A stretch of 64,000 nucleotides of DNA from Betaproteobacteria bacterium (GCA_013298695.1 JAAFIS010000012.1:57684-121683); one strand, 5' to 3'; positions 42,431 through 51,224 are shown, counted from the first letter of the stretch. The notes: generated by a model from the letters alone, not told the origin. Program-made: numbers and translations.

Positions 42431-43216
42431 GTGTTTGTTGATTCCCATTGTCACATCAATTTTTCCGACTTCGCTGGCGAAGAACCCGCTTTACTTGAGC
42501 GCATGCGAGCCGCGCGTGTAACGCATGCGATGTGTATTTCTGTCACGTATCCCGAGTGGCCCTCGGTGGTGGCGCTTGCTGAGCGTTTTCCTAATATCTA
42601 CGCGACCGCCGGTGTGCATCCCGATTATGAAGACATTGAAGAGCCGACTGTCGAGTCGCTGCTCACGCGAGCCCAGCATCCGAAAGTGCAAGCAATCGGC
42701 GAAACGGGGCTCGACTATTTCCGGCTCACGGGAGACTTGAATTGGCAACGCGAACGATTTCGCACCCATATTCGTGCCGCTCGCGAATGCGGCAAACCGC
42801 TGGTGATCCACACCCGAAGCGCGTCGCAGGACACGCTGTCCATCATGCGCGAAGAAAAAGCGCATGAAGTCGGCGGTGTCATGCACTGTTTCACCGAAAC
42901 CTGGGACGTGGCTTCCGCGGCAATGGATATGGGCTTCCACATTTCGTTTTCGGGGATCGTGAGTTTCAAAAACGCTAAGGCGCTTCAAGAGGTCGCCAAG
43001 CGCGTTCCGCTCCAATCCATGCTGATTGAAACGGATTCGCCGTATTTGGCTCCGATGCCGTACCGGGGTAAGCGCAATGAACCTTCGTACGTCGCGCAGG
43101 TCGCACAAGCCATCGCCACGCTTCGTGGCGTTGACGTTGAGTCGATAGGCGCAGCGACTAGTGACAATTTTTTCAGGCTATTCAGCGTGAAAAGGAATGC
43201 TTCCGATAATGTATAA
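42431..43216 (+). CDS. TatD-family metal-dependent hydrolase/deoxyribonuclease
   Basis: A 261-residue TIM-barrel hydrolase. Metal ligands are visible in DSHCHINF, the E of AIGETGLDYF, VIHTRSA, MHCFTET and ETDSPYLAP. TatD-type proteins act as 3'-5' exonucleases or in D-aminoacyl-type repair; here the closest type is YcfH. The start is GTG. The C-terminus runs 8 bp into the next gene, and its last codons lie in the spacer of a two-palindrome element. Confidence 0.92.
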   Translation: MFVDSHCHINFSDFAGEEPALLERMRAARVTHAMCISVTYPEWPSVVALAERFPNIYATAGVHPDYEDIEEPTVESLLTRAQHPKVQAIGETGLDYFRLTGDLNWQRERFRTHIRAARECGKPLVIHTRSASQDTLSIMREEKAHEVGGVMHCFTETWDVASAAMDMGFHISFSGIVSFKNAKALQEVAKRVPLQSMLIETDSPYLAPMPYRGKRNEPSYVAQVAQAIATLRGVDVESIGAATSDNFFRLFSVKRNASDNV

Positions 43217-43247
43217 AAAAGTGATCATCGCCCATTGTATTTGGGCG
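43159..43247 (+). repeat. Two-palindrome element, copy 7, overlapping two genes
   Basis: The right palindrome CGCCCATTGTATTTGGGCG is near perfect and CCGATAAT stands in the spacer. The left part (TAGTGACAATTTTTTCAGGC) is degenerate and lies in conserved tatD coding sequence, so that half may be coincidental. The right part encodes the signal peptide of the ankyrin protein. Confidence 0.6.
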
Positions 43248-43892
43248 CTTAGCGTTGGCGTTGTTGTCGCGCAAACTAAACCAACCCCACCACCCCAGTC
43301 GTCCACGCCACCGGCCATAGTGGTTGAGCCGTCAAATATTGAGCTGTTCAAAATGATCAGTTTGCAGCGTGAACGCGAGGTGAGAAATCTTGTTTTCCGG
43401 GGCACGTCGCCTGATCTGGTCGACGAGCGAGGCGATCACGCGCTATTGGTCGCGGCTCGCGACGGTTGGGTGGAAGGTGTCAAAGCGCTGCTTGAACTCG
43501 GTGCGAAACCCAACTTGCGCAACAAATGGGGCGATTCCGCGTTGATGGTCGCCGCGCTTGGCGGTAACGAAGCCGTGGTGCGGGCGCTGCGTGCTAAAGG
43601 CGCAGACATCAACAACTCGGGCTGGACCGCTCTGCACTATGCGGCGCTCGGCGGCCATGACAATATCGTGAAATATTTGCTTGATCAGGGCGCAAATCCA
43701 CTCGCGCAATCAAGCAATGGCACCAACGCGTTGATGATGGCGGCGCGCGAAAATCGCACCGAAGCGATCCGCGTTTTGCTCGAATACGGCGCCGATCCCG
43801 CGCAGCGCAACCAAAAAGGCGAAACCGCATACGATTGGGCCGTGCGTGAAGAGCATCGTGCGTCGGTCGAGATGCTCAAAAAGTCGAAATAG
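43209..43892 (+). CDS. Exported ankyrin-repeat protein
   Basis: A 227-residue protein. The N-terminus is a signal peptide (MYKKVIIAHCIWALSVGVVV, ending AQ near residue 22) followed by a Pro-rich segment. Four to five ankyrin repeats follow, each with the GxxxL / A.GxxxxVxxLLxxGA pattern, for example DHALLVAARDGWVEGVKALL and GWTALHYAALGGHDNIVKYL. It is probably a periplasmic binding or scaffold protein. It overlaps tatD by 8 bp, so it is likely cotranscribed. A start 12 bp earlier (43197) is possible. Confidence 0.85.
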   Translation: MYKKVIIAHCIWALSVGVVVAQTKPTPPPQSSTPPAIVVEPSNIELFKMISLQREREVRNLVFRGTSPDLVDERGDHALLVAARDGWVEGVKALLELGAKPNLRNKWGDSALMVAALGGNEAVVRALRAKGADINNSGWTALHYAALGGHDNIVKYLLDQGANPLAQSSNGTNALMMAARENRTEAIRVLLEYGADPAQRNQKGETAYDWAVREEHRASVEMLKKSK

Positions 43893-43904
43893 AGTCGGCG
43901 GGGC

Positions 43905-43924
43905 GTTTCGCGATAGCGCGAAAC
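43905..43924 (+). terminator. Hairpin after the ankyrin gene
   Basis: GTTTCGCG and CGCGAAAC form a perfect 8-bp stem around ATAG, followed by a short TTTGAT. It lies between convergent genes. The T-tract is weak, so terminator function is uncertain. Confidence 0.45.
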
Positions 43925-43931
43925 TTTGATG

Positions 43932-44711
43932 CTAATAGTCGCGAGTGAGTGGCGACGAGGTTGAATTGGCGCGGTCAGCAAGCGCTTTCGCGGCAAGAGC
44001 TTCTTCGGCAATGCGCTCACGTTCGCGCTGTTCGTTTGACTGTTGGCGAATCGCCGCCTCAATTTGTTTTGCATCGCGAGTTGCTGCGTTTGCATCGCTC
44101 GCAACCACCGCGCCGATCACGCGCCGCGCACCGTTAAACGTTTTTTGCCAGTAGCTATTGTCAAAATTTACAACCTCGACCGCACCGCCGCGGCTCGGCG
44201 CATGAATGAATCGGTTGTCGCCTAGATACACGCCGACGTGTGAGAACTGAAAACGTCGGGTGTTGAAAAACACGAGATCGCCAGGCTGCAGTTGGCTTTT
44301 ATCAACGGTTTGTCCGACGCGCGCTTGTTCTTTCGCGCTTCTGGGCAACGCGATGCCCGTTGCCTGCTGGAACACGTAGCGCACGAAGCCGCTGCAATCG
44401 AGTCCCTGATCGGGATGATTGCCACCAAATTTGTAGTCAACACCCACAAGCCCGAGTGCGGTGGTGCTAATTTCTGCGGCGGCGTCCTTTGCGCGTTCAC
44501 CCAACTCACGCAGATTTTTCTCGATTTTTTCGAACGCACTGGCTTTTTTGGGCTCAGCTGCGTAAGCGCCGTTTGGGCCGAGCGCAAGCAAGAGCGCGAT
44601 TGCAACTGAAATTGCGCCTGTGAGAGACCCGCCCGCGCTCGGCGCGCGAGCGATAGGCTTAACGCCATTCGAGAATGACTCGGAAGTCGAGAGAGTCGCT
44701 TTTGCTCGCAT
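43932..44711 (-). CDS. NlpC/P60 family cell wall hydrolase
   Basis: A 259-residue exported peptidase of the C40 family. A signal peptide precedes AAEPKKAS. The NlpC/P60 domain has GVDYKFGGNHPDQGLDCSGF with the catalytic Cys, then SHVGVYLGDNRFIHAPSRGG with the catalytic His. Such enzymes cut the D-Glu/meso-DAP bond in peptidoglycan. A Glu/Arg-rich C-terminus follows. I favour the ATG at 44711; the frame extends to 44756. It is divergent from dapA, whose product feeds DAP synthesis. Confidence 0.88.
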   Translation of the reverse strand: MRAKATLSTSESFSNGVKPIARAPSAGGSLTGAISVAIALLLALGPNGAYAAEPKKASAFEKIEKNLRELGERAKDAAAEISTTALGLVGVDYKFGGNHPDQGLDCSGFVRYVFQQATGIALPRSAKEQARVGQTVDKSQLQPGDLVFFNTRRFQFSHVGVYLGDNRFIHAPSRGGAVEVVNFDNSYWQKTFNGARRVIGAVVASDANAATRDAKQIEAAIRQQSNEQRERERIAEEALAAKALADRANSTSSPLTRDY

Positions 44712-44838
44712 AACCCCCGATTTTACTTCGGGCTCGCTTAGACCGCAATTTTCCACGGTTCACGGGGACGCTACGCTAAACTTCAGGGCTAACCCAATGA
44801 ATTCCCCCGCGATTTCTGCCCGCGATTAACTCCCGCTA

Positions 44839-45753
44839 ATGCCACAAACTCACCCCACGCCGATTCGCGGTAGCCTTGTTGCTATTGTGACCCCCATGCA
44901 TGCAGACGGATCGCTCGATCTGCCGGCACTTAAATCGTTGATCGATTGGCATGTCGCTTCAGGCACTGCAGCGATCATCATCGTGGGAACCACCGGTGAG
45001 TCGCCTACGGTGTCGATGGATGAAAATTGTGCGCTCATCGAAACAGCGGTGAAACACGCGGCCAAACGCATTCCAGTGATCGCGGGAACCGGTGCAAACT
45101 CAACGGCCGAGGCGATCACGCTGACGCAATTTGCCAAAAAAGTTGGTGCTGACGCCTGTTTGTCGGTGGTGCCGTACTACAACAAGCCGACGCAAGAAGG
45201 TTTGTTTCAGCATTTCAAAGCGATCGTCGATGCGGTCGATTTGCCGCTCTACCTCTACAACGTGCCGGGCCGAACCGTCGCCGATTTGTCGCTGGAAACC
45301 ACGCTTCGATTGGCAGCACTTCCCGGAATCGTTGGCATCAAAGACGCGACTGGTGACATCGCACGCGGCACCGAGCTTTTGCGTCGAGTCCGCGCCGAAG
45401 TGCGCACCCATAAACCATTTGCCGTTTACAGTGGCAACGACGACTCGGCACTCGCACTGACGCTGGTGGGCGGTGACGGCGTGATCTCGGTGACCGCTAA
45501 CGTTGCTCCCGCGCCGATGGCGAAGTTGTATCAACATGCGCTCGCCGGGAACGTTTCCGAGGCGATTGCAATCAATGATCTGCTAGCGCCGTTGCACTTC
45601 AAACTTTTTGTAGAGGCGAATCCGATTCCGGCGAAATGGGTGTTGGCAAAACTCGGGAAATGCGGTGCGACGGCGCGTCTGCCAATGACACCACTGGCCG
45701 CCGGAAACGTCTCCGTGGTTGAAGACGCTATGCGTCAATCGGGTTTGATTTAG
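44839..45753 (+). CDS. dapA: 4-hydroxy-tetrahydrodipicolinate synthase
   Basis: A 304-residue enzyme that condenses pyruvate and aspartate semialdehyde in lysine and DAP synthesis. The Schiff-base Lys168 is in [40 protein letters not shown] with the catalytic Tyr and [13 protein letters not shown] complete the family pattern. It precedes bamC, a common order, which explains the old name dapX for bamC. Confidence 0.95.
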   Translation: MPQTHPTPIRGSLVAIVTPMHADGSLDLPALKSLIDWHVASGTAAIIIVGTTGESPTVSMDENCALIETAVKHAAKRIPVIAGTGANSTAEAITLTQFAKKVGADACLSVVPYYNKPTQEGLFQHFKAIVDAVDLPLYLYNVPGRTVADLSLETTLRLAALPGIVGIKDATGDIARGTELLRRVRAEVRTHKPFAVYSGNDDSALALTLVGGDGVISVTANVAPAPMAKLYQHALAGNVSEAIAINDLLAPLHFKLFVEANPIPAKWVLAKLGKCGATARLPMTPLAAGNVSVVEDAMRQSGLI

Positions 45754-45756
45754 TCT

Positions 45757-45777
45757 GCGCATCACATGCGCTTTTTT
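45757..45777 (+). terminator. Rho-independent terminator between dapA and bamC
   Basis: GCGCAT, a CAC loop and ATGCGC are followed by six T. The stem is short, so partial readthrough into bamC is likely. Confidence 0.6.
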
Positions 45778-45805
45778 AGAAACATTTATGACTGCTCGTT
45801 TTGCA

Positions 45806-46939
45806 ATGAAAACTTATCGTAACGTCGCGCTTTGTGTACTGGTTGGTCTCGGGGCTAGCGGCTGCAGCACGCTATCGAGCCTCAATCCGTTCGAAGCAAA
45901 GCGCGTCGAGTACCGCACCGCGTCTCCAGGTGCCGCGCTCGAAGTGCCGCCGGATCTCGCGCCGCCTAAGTACGATGATCGCTACAAAGTTGCGGGCGCG
46001 GCAACGCTCTCGGGTGTCAACGCACAAACACGCGCGGCGACGCTTGCGGGTTCGCGCGGCGTATTGCCGACGCAATCCGGAATCAAGATCGAGCGCGCAG
46101 GTACCGAGCGCTGGCTCGTGGTCAATCAAGGTGCGGATGAGGTTTTTTCGCGGTTACGCGATTTCTGGACATCGCTCAACTTAAACCTCGTGCTTGATGA
46201 TCCGCGCATTGGATTAATGGAAACTGACTGGGCCGAAAACCGCGCCCGCATCCAAGACGACATCATTCGTCGCACCATTGGGCGCGTAATTGATGCGGCT
46301 TACTCCAGCGGAACGCGAGACAAATACCGCGTGCGCATCGAGCGCGTTAGCCCGTCGATCACTGAAATTTACGTTTCGCATCGCGGGATGGAAGAGAAAC
46401 AGGTTGGCGCGCAAGGCGGCACCCCTATTTTTCGCTGGGAGCCGCGCAAAGCCGAGCCTGAATTTGAGGCCGAAATTCTCTCGCGCATGATGGTTTATTT
46501 GGGTACCTCACGCGAAGTTGCGCAGCAAATTGCGGCGTCGGCAGTCGCACCAGTGCCTGCGGCAGCGCGGGTTGACCAAGCGGTGATCGTTAAGAGCGGA
46601 AAACTCACGTCGGTCACCATGGAAGATGGTTTTGATCGCGCATGGCGTCGCGTCGGCCTCGCTCTGGATCGCGTGGGCTTCACCGTTGTTGACCGTGATC
46701 GCACCGCCGGAACTTACTTCGTACGCTACGCTGATCCTGATTCAACGGGAAAGAAAGACGGTGTGCTGGATCGCTTGAAATTCTGGCAAGCTGAAGCCTC
46801 GACCGTTGAGCAATACCGCATTACGGTGAAAGAAGCGAACGGCAAAACGTCGGTCGGAATTCTTGATAAATCGGGGCAACCTGATGATTCATCGACTGCT
46901 ACGCGAATCGCTACGCTGCTTCACGAACAGCTCAAGTGA
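45806..46939 (+). CDS. bamC: Outer membrane protein assembly factor BamC
   Basis: A 377-residue lipoprotein of the beta-barrel assembly machine. The signal peptide ends in the lipobox GASGC near residue 20. The N-terminal unstructured region has LEVPPDLAPPKYDDRYKV, which contacts BamD. Two helix-grip domains follow (RWLVVNQGADEVFSRLRDFW and FDRAWRRVGLALDRVGFTVV). The first ATG at 45788 would add six residues. It overlaps the MBL hydrolase gene by 4 bp. Confidence 0.9.
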   Translation: MKTYRNVALCVLVGLGASGCSTLSSLNPFEAKRVEYRTASPGAALEVPPDLAPPKYDDRYKVAGAATLSGVNAQTRAATLAGSRGVLPTQSGIKIERAGTERWLVVNQGADEVFSRLRDFWTSLNLNLVLDDPRIGLMETDWAENRARIQDDIIRRTIGRVIDAAYSSGTRDKYRVRIERVSPSITEIYVSHRGMEEKQVGAQGGTPIFRWEPRKAEPEFEAEILSRMMVYLGTSREVAQQIAASAVAPVPAAARVDQAVIVKSGKLTSVTMEDGFDRAWRRVGLALDRVGFTVVDRDRTAGTYFVRYADPDSTGKKDGVLDRLKFWQAEASTVEQYRITVKEANGKTSVGILDKSGQPDDSSTATRIATLLHEQLK

Positions 46940-47706
46940 CGCTGCGCTTCGCGAGCCTGGGTAGCGGCAGCGAGGGCAATGCACTGATCGTCGCGTGTGG
47001 GGACACCGCAGTCATGCTTGATTGCGGCTTTTCAGTACGCGAGCTCGCCAAACGATCAGAGCGGCTCGGATTCGACCTCGCATCGCTCGATGCCATCATC
47101 GTCACCCACGAACACGGCGATCACGTGGGCGGCGCACCCCGCGCCGCACGCGAACTAGGTATTCCCGTGTGGATGACCTTTGGGACATTGACCGCAACGC
47201 AATCGCTTTGGAACGATGTCCAGGTTCGAGGTTTTGATTCGCACGATGCATTCGTAATCGGCGACATTGAGTGCTCGCCGTTTCCGGTGCCACACGACGC
47301 GCGCGAGCCGAGTCAGATGGTGTTTTCTGACGGCGAGAAGCGGTTTGGCGTGCTCACCGATGTGGGCGAATCCACGCCGCACATTGAGGCGATGCTCTCC
47401 GACTGCGACGCGCTCATGCTGGAGGCGAATCACTGCGAAATGATGCTCGCTGCATCTGCCTATCCGCCCTCGTTAAAGGCAAGAATTTCTGGGCGCTTCG
47501 GCCATTTGTCGAATCGCGTTTCCGCTGCACTTTTAGCTCGGATTGCCTCTGAAAAATTGCAGTACGTCGTGGCAGCGCATTTGAGTCAGCAAAACAATGA
47601 AGCCGCGCGAGTGTTCGAGTGCTTTGGCGAGGCGCTCGAGGGCTTTCACAGTTCGCTCTCAATCGCGTCGCAGCACGAAGGAAGCGCTTGGATTTCAATT
47701 GAATAA
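46936..47706 (+). CDS. MBL-fold metallo-hydrolase (YycJ/WalJ-like)
   Basis: A 256-residue metallo-beta-lactamase-fold protein. The metal motif is THEHGDHVGG near residues 55-64, and ALMLEANHCEMML and YVVAAHLSQQNNE supply further ligands. MLDCGFSVRELAKRSERLG is typical of the YycJ subgroup. The substrate is unknown; related proteins are exonuclease-like. The start is GTG, overlapping bamC. Confidence 0.88.
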   Translation: MTLRFASLGSGSEGNALIVACGDTAVMLDCGFSVRELAKRSERLGFDLASLDAIIVTHEHGDHVGGAPRAARELGIPVWMTFGTLTATQSLWNDVQVRGFDSHDAFVIGDIECSPFPVPHDAREPSQMVFSDGEKRFGVLTDVGESTPHIEAMLSDCDALMLEANHCEMMLAASAYPPSLKARISGRFGHLSNRVSAALLARIASEKLQYVVAAHLSQQNNEAARVFECFGEALEGFHSSLSIASQHEGSAWISIE

Positions 47707-47717
47707 CTATAGCCTGG

Positions 47718-47803
47718 AAACTCCTTTTAATCTGGGCTAAACGTTAATTTCTAATGTTTATCAAGAAACGGTATTTACGTCGCACAAGCCCAATTAAATC
47801 GGC
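47718..47803 (+). repeat. Two-palindrome element, copy 8
   Basis: Left ACTCCTTTTAATCTGGGCT (imperfect) and right GCCCAATTAAATCGGC with 49 nt between. It lies between the MBL and HAD genes. Confidence 0.65.
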
Positions 47804-47866
47804 AGTAAAACAATAGATTTATTACTTCGTTTCGCGTTGCTCAACACACCAAAGTTCGCCGTATTC

Positions 47867-48526
47867 ATGTCGCTCATTCGCCCGCGCCCCGCAGCCATTT
47901 TGTTCGACATGGACGGATTGCTTATCGACAGCGAACGCGTCGCAATGGAGAGCCTTGACGTTGCGGCAAGCGCGCTCGGTATTGAATTTCCCGTTCACGT
48001 TGCGCACCGACTCATCGGTCTCGGGCGTGACGGCGGCTCGGTTGTGATTCGCGAGGCGTTGGGTGCAACGTTTCCGCTCAACGAGTTTTGGGCGGCGTGG
48101 TCGAGCGACTACATGCAGCGTGTCAACGAAGGCGTCCCGGCAAAATCAGGCGTTGTGAATGCGCTCCAAGCGCTAAACGCGGCTGGCGTTCCGCTGGCTG
48201 TGGCAACCTCCACCGAGACGCCGTGGGCGATGAAAAAATTGCGTGGTGCAAACCTCATTCATCACTTCGAGCACATCGTTGGGCGCGACGCAGTGGCAAC
48301 AGGAAAGCCCGCCCCAGATCTTTATCTAGAAGCGGCGCGCCGCCTCGGTCAGCGCGCCACCGAATGTTGGGCCTTCGAAGACTCGCTGCCCGGGCTCACC
48401 GCGGCACACGCCGCCGGCGCAAAAACGCACTGGGTGCCCGATATTGCGCAGATCGCGTCACATGACTTGCCGCACGGCGTTGAAACCGTGGCTTCGTTGG
48501 ACGAGGTGGTTGCTTGGGTTCGGTAA
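47867..48526 (+). CDS. HAD-family phosphatase/phosphoglucomutase-like
   Basis: A 219-residue HAD hydrolase. Motif I is ILFDMDGLLIDSERVAMESL, motif II lies in LAVATSTETPWAMKKLRG, the Lys motif is VATGKPAPDLYLEAARRLG and motif IV is CWAFEDSLPGLTAAHAAGAK. It belongs to the beta-phosphoglucomutase/Gph-like group, acting on a phosphorylated metabolite that I cannot name. I take the ATG at 47867, where homology starts; a TTG at 47837 would add ten residues. Confidence 0.88.
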   Translation: MSLIRPRPAAILFDMDGLLIDSERVAMESLDVAASALGIEFPVHVAHRLIGLGRDGGSVVIREALGATFPLNEFWAAWSSDYMQRVNEGVPAKSGVVNALQALNAAGVPLAVATSTETPWAMKKLRGANLIHHFEHIVGRDAVATGKPAPDLYLEAARRLGQRATECWAFEDSLPGLTAAHAAGAKTHWVPDIAQIASHDLPHGVETVASLDEVVAWVR

Positions 48527-48585
48527 GGGCGTGCTTGTGAGGTGCGATCACCCTGATTAAGTACTCTTGGACTCTCAGGAAAAGC

Positions 48586-48927
48586 TCAAACGCCACCGTG
48601 CATTTTCATCGCCTCGAGTCTAAGTGCGATTTTTTGTTCCAGCTGAGCAAGCTCTGTTTCCAACACTTTTCTTTCGTGCAAATCCGCGCAAGTCGCGAGC
48701 CGTTTGCGCAACTCCGCACGTTCGTGAAACACCGCGATTTCAGGCGGAACAAAGCCTGAATTTTTGAGCATTTTGAAGGCCATCCGAAATTCGTCGGGTG
48801 TGTCGTCCCAGCCGTCACTCATCGCCAGCGGTCTGCCGTAGCTCGGTGCAGATTTCAGCTCGCCAGATTGTTGTGCTTCGGCGAGTTTGCGGGCAATTTC
48901 GTCCTCGATGAGTTCGGGCTTCGGCAT
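48586..48927 (-). CDS. DUF1992 / DnaJ-subfamily C28-like protein
   Basis: A 113-residue protein matching the DUF1992 pattern: IEDEIARKLAEAQQSGEL, SYGRPLAMSDGWDDTPDEFR and MAFKMLKNSGFVPPEI. The family is widespread but its function is not established; it is named after a conserved domain in eukaryotic DNAJC28. AAGGAGAGG lies a few bases before the ATG. Its far side faces a repeat-rich region. Confidence 0.88.
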   Translation of the reverse strand: MPKPELIEDEIARKLAEAQQSGELKSAPSYGRPLAMSDGWDDTPDEFRMAFKMLKNSGFVPPEIAVFHERAELRKRLATCADLHERKVLETELAQLEQKIALRLEAMKMHGGV

Positions 48928-49040
48928 CGGCCTCTCCTTGCATGCGGCGCGTCGTGATGACCGTAATCTAGCATCATTTGCGGCCTTCGCTCGCTGGCTC
49001 GTTCAGGTTCTAACCAACGCGCGAAGCGCGCGTAACTCAA

Positions 49041-49622
49041 ATTTGACCCAACGATTTTTCAAATGTCCCCCGGTATTTTTGGGAGCATCCTTCGCTCGCG
49101 CGCTCACTCAGGATTCGAACGGCTCGCTTCGCTCATCGACATGACCTTGCAACTGGCAGCGGCGTGACGACAATGCCGCGCGTCCAGAACGCGTATGAGG
49201 ATGGGGACCTTGGATTGATTTGAATTTGACCCAAACGCTTTTCAAATGTCCCCTAGTTTTTTCTGGGAGCATCCTTCGTTCGCGCGCTCACTCAGGATTT
49301 GAACGGCTCGCTTCGCTCATCGACATGACCTTGCAACTGGCATCGGCGTGACGACAATGCCGCGCGTCCAGAACGCGTATGAGGATGGGGACCTTGGATT
49401 GATTTGAATTTGACCCAAACGCTTTTCAAATGTCCCCCGCTTTTTTTGTGGAACATCCTTCGTTCGCGCGCTCACTCAGGATTTGAACGGCTCGCTTCGC
49501 TCATCGACATGACCTTGCAACTGGCATCGGCGTGACGACAATGCCGCGCGTCCAGAACGCGTATGAGGATGGGGGCTTTGGATTGATTTGAATTTGACCC
49601 AAACGCTTTTCAAATGTCCCCC
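49041..49622. repeat. Tandem 184-bp direct repeats, three full plus a partial copy
   Basis: Units beginning with ATTTGACCCAA start at 49041, 49224, 49408 and 49592, giving periods of 183, 184 and 184 bp. Each unit contains TTTTCAAATGTCCCC, GGCTCGCTTCGCTCATCGAC and CCGCGCGTCCAGAACGCG. The first unit differs slightly from the others. The fourth stops at the hairpin beside tRNA-Leu. No open reading frame or tRNA-like fold persists through the units. Bases 48928-49040 hold no gene. Confidence 0.9.
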
Positions 49623-49643
49623 GGACATTTGAAAAGCGTTTGG
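49599..49643. repeat. Perfect 21-bp inverted repeat overlapping the tRNA 3' end
   Basis: CCAAACGCTTTTCAAATGTCC at 49599-49619 is perfectly mirrored at 49623-49643 with CCC between. Its outer 3 bp are the CCA end of the tRNA-Leu gene. The left arm is the start of the fourth 184-bp unit. Confidence 0.9.
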
Positions 49644-49733
49644 TGCCCGAGACCGGAATCGAACCGGTACGCCCGCTATTCACGAAGCGGCGGATTTTAA
49701 GTCCGCTGTGTCTACCTATTTCACCACTCGGGC
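49641..49733 (-). tRNA. leu-tRNA(TAA): tRNA-Leu (anticodon TAA)
   Basis: On the minus strand a 93-nt class II tRNA begins GCCCGAGTGGTG and ends CTCGGGCACCA with CCA encoded. The acceptor stem is GCCCGAG/CTCGGGC. The anticodon loop reads CTTAAAA with TAA. The long variable arm is CGCTTCGTGAATAGCG-like, and the T-arm holds GGTTCGATTCC. It reads UUA and UUG leucine codons. Confidence 0.96.
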
Positions 49734-49776
49734 CGCGAGTCGTTTTTCAAGGCAACCGAGATTGTAGCGAGCGATC

Positions 49777-50559
49777 TCAGTTTGCGAATTGACCGAGTAA
49801 AAACAACGCAGGTTCTTTTATGCCAACGTGTTCGACGTCGGTGTTCGTCCACGCGTTCAACGGCCTTGCGATTACGCGTTCACCAACGCTTGCAAGATTC
49901 TGCGCGACACAGAGCACTGTGTTCCCGGAAACGCTCGCGCGAATCGCATCGAGCATCGCTGCGTTTCGATACGGTGTTTCGATGAACACTTGTGTGGCAG
50001 AAGTTTTTTTGATGGTTTGATCGAGGCTCTTTAGTGCGGCGTTGCGCTCTTCGGTTTTCGCTGAAAGGTAGCCGTGGAACGTCAGTTGTTGGCCGTTCAT
50101 GCCGCTCGCCATAAGACCGAGCAAGAGCGAAGAGGGGCCGACGAGCGGCGCTACAGTCGCGCCGATTTTGTGTGCAACCGCGACGAACGCCGCACCCGGA
50201 TCGGCCATGCCGGGGCAACCAGCGTCGGAGATGATGCCAACATCGATGCCTTGGGTTAGCCAATTGGAGCATTGCGCGATAGCGCGCTCTTCCGCGCAAG
50301 CGATCATGTGGACGTCCGCGATCACGCGCTCGGGTGAGAGCGTTTTTAGGAATGCTCGCGCGACTTTGGGGGTTTCAACGACGAAATGGTTGATGCGCCG
50401 CGCTTCGCAGATCGTGCGTGCGGGGAGGACGTCTTCTGGTTTGGCAACGCCTAAGAGGTTTGGGATGAGGAACAGAGCGCCGATACCTTTACTGTCGGGA
50501 GCGGTCGGCCGTAAGGTCGGGAGAGGGCGCTCAGCGCTGCGCTGAGGAGAGCTTGTCAT
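49777..50559 (-). CDS. SAM-dependent methyltransferase, tetrapyrrole methylase/RsmI-like
   Basis: A 260-residue protein of the TP-methylase fold. Family segments are FLIPNLLGVAKPEDVLPART, VGIISDAGCPGMADPGAAFV, LVGPSSLLLGLMASGMNGQ and FIETPYRNAAMLDAIRA. It is related to RsmI, which 2'-O-methylates C1402 of 16S rRNA, but begins with a longer N-terminus and lacks the C-terminal RsmI extension; it belongs to the paralogue often found beside maf. The target is therefore not certain. Maf lies directly upstream. Confidence 0.85.
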   Translation of the reverse strand: MTSSPQRSAERPLPTLRPTAPDSKGIGALFLIPNLLGVAKPEDVLPARTICEARRINHFVVETPKVARAFLKTLSPERVIADVHMIACAEERAIAQCSNWLTQGIDVGIISDAGCPGMADPGAAFVAVAHKIGATVAPLVGPSSLLLGLMASGMNGQQLTFHGYLSAKTEERNAALKSLDQTIKKTSATQVFIETPYRNAAMLDAIRASVSGNTVLCVAQNLASVGERVIARPLNAWTNTDVEHVGIKEPALFLLGQFAN

Positions 50560-50582
50560 CGTGCAATTACCCCCACTGAGCG

Positions 50583-51188
50583 CTACGCGCTCCGCTTTCC
50601 CAGTGGGAGAGGTAGACAGTGCAATTCCCGCAAAAAATCAACCAACCGAATCAACGGCAACCCAATAATCGCCGTGGGATCATTGCTGCGCACGCCGGCG
50701 AGCAGCGCGATACCTGACGTTTCCACTTTTACCGCGCCGGCTGCGTCGAATGGTTTTTCTCGATCAAGATACGCGAGTAACTCATCGTCAGGCAGATCGC
50801 GATAAATGATTTCCGTTGGCACCACATCGACCAGTGGCGCACGATCCGGCGCGATCACGGCAAGCGCGGTGAAGCAGTTGAGCGTTTTGCCTTGGCAGCG
50901 TTTGAGTTGCTGGAACGCGTTGTCAAAATCCCCGGGTTTCGAAAGCGCTTCGCCACTGAGATCAAGCACTTGATCGGAGCCGATGACGATTGCGTTGGGA
51001 TGCAGCTTGGCGACGTGCTGCGCTTTTTCGATCGCGAGGCGGCGACAGTTATCGAGCGGCGATTCGTTGGGTCGCTGCGCTTCGTCGATGTTCGGCGCAA
51101 CGCATTCAAACGACAGGCCGAGGCGCAAAAACAGCTCGCGGCGGTAGCGCGAGGTTGAGGCTAAGATGAGAAATGGATCGGTCGGCAC
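50583..51188 (-). CDS. maf: Maf-family nucleoside triphosphate pyrophosphatase
   Basis: A 201-residue house-cleaning enzyme that hydrolyses non-canonical or m7G/dTTP-type nucleotides. LILASTSRYRRELFLRLGLS opens the domain, and DEAQRPNESP, IVIGSDQVLDLSGEALSKPG and the ITGLP-type IIGLPLIRLVDFLRE complete it. I choose the GTG at 51188; the frame reaches a TTG at 51233, but that part overlaps a repeat element and would make the protein longer than usual. It precedes the TP-methylase on the same strand. Confidence 0.9.
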   Translation of the reverse strand: MPTDPFLILASTSRYRRELFLRLGLSFECVAPNIDEAQRPNESPLDNCRRLAIEKAQHVAKLHPNAIVIGSDQVLDLSGEALSKPGDFDNAFQQLKRCQGKTLNCFTALAVIAPDRAPLVDVVPTEIIYRDLPDDELLAYLDREKPFDAAGAVKVETSGIALLAGVRSNDPTAIIGLPLIRLVDFLRELHCLPLPLGKRSA

Positions 51189-51224
51189 GTGGAAGTCGCG
51201 AGATGAGATGCAGCTCTCTACTAC

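Noticed and set aside
49041..49592. tRNA-like genes inside each 184-bp unit
   Set aside because: GGATTTGAACGG resembles a T-arm but no acceptor stem or anticodon arm can be folded.
49041..49622. CRISPR array
   Set aside because: The repeat period is 184 bp with no unique spacers and no cas genes nearby.
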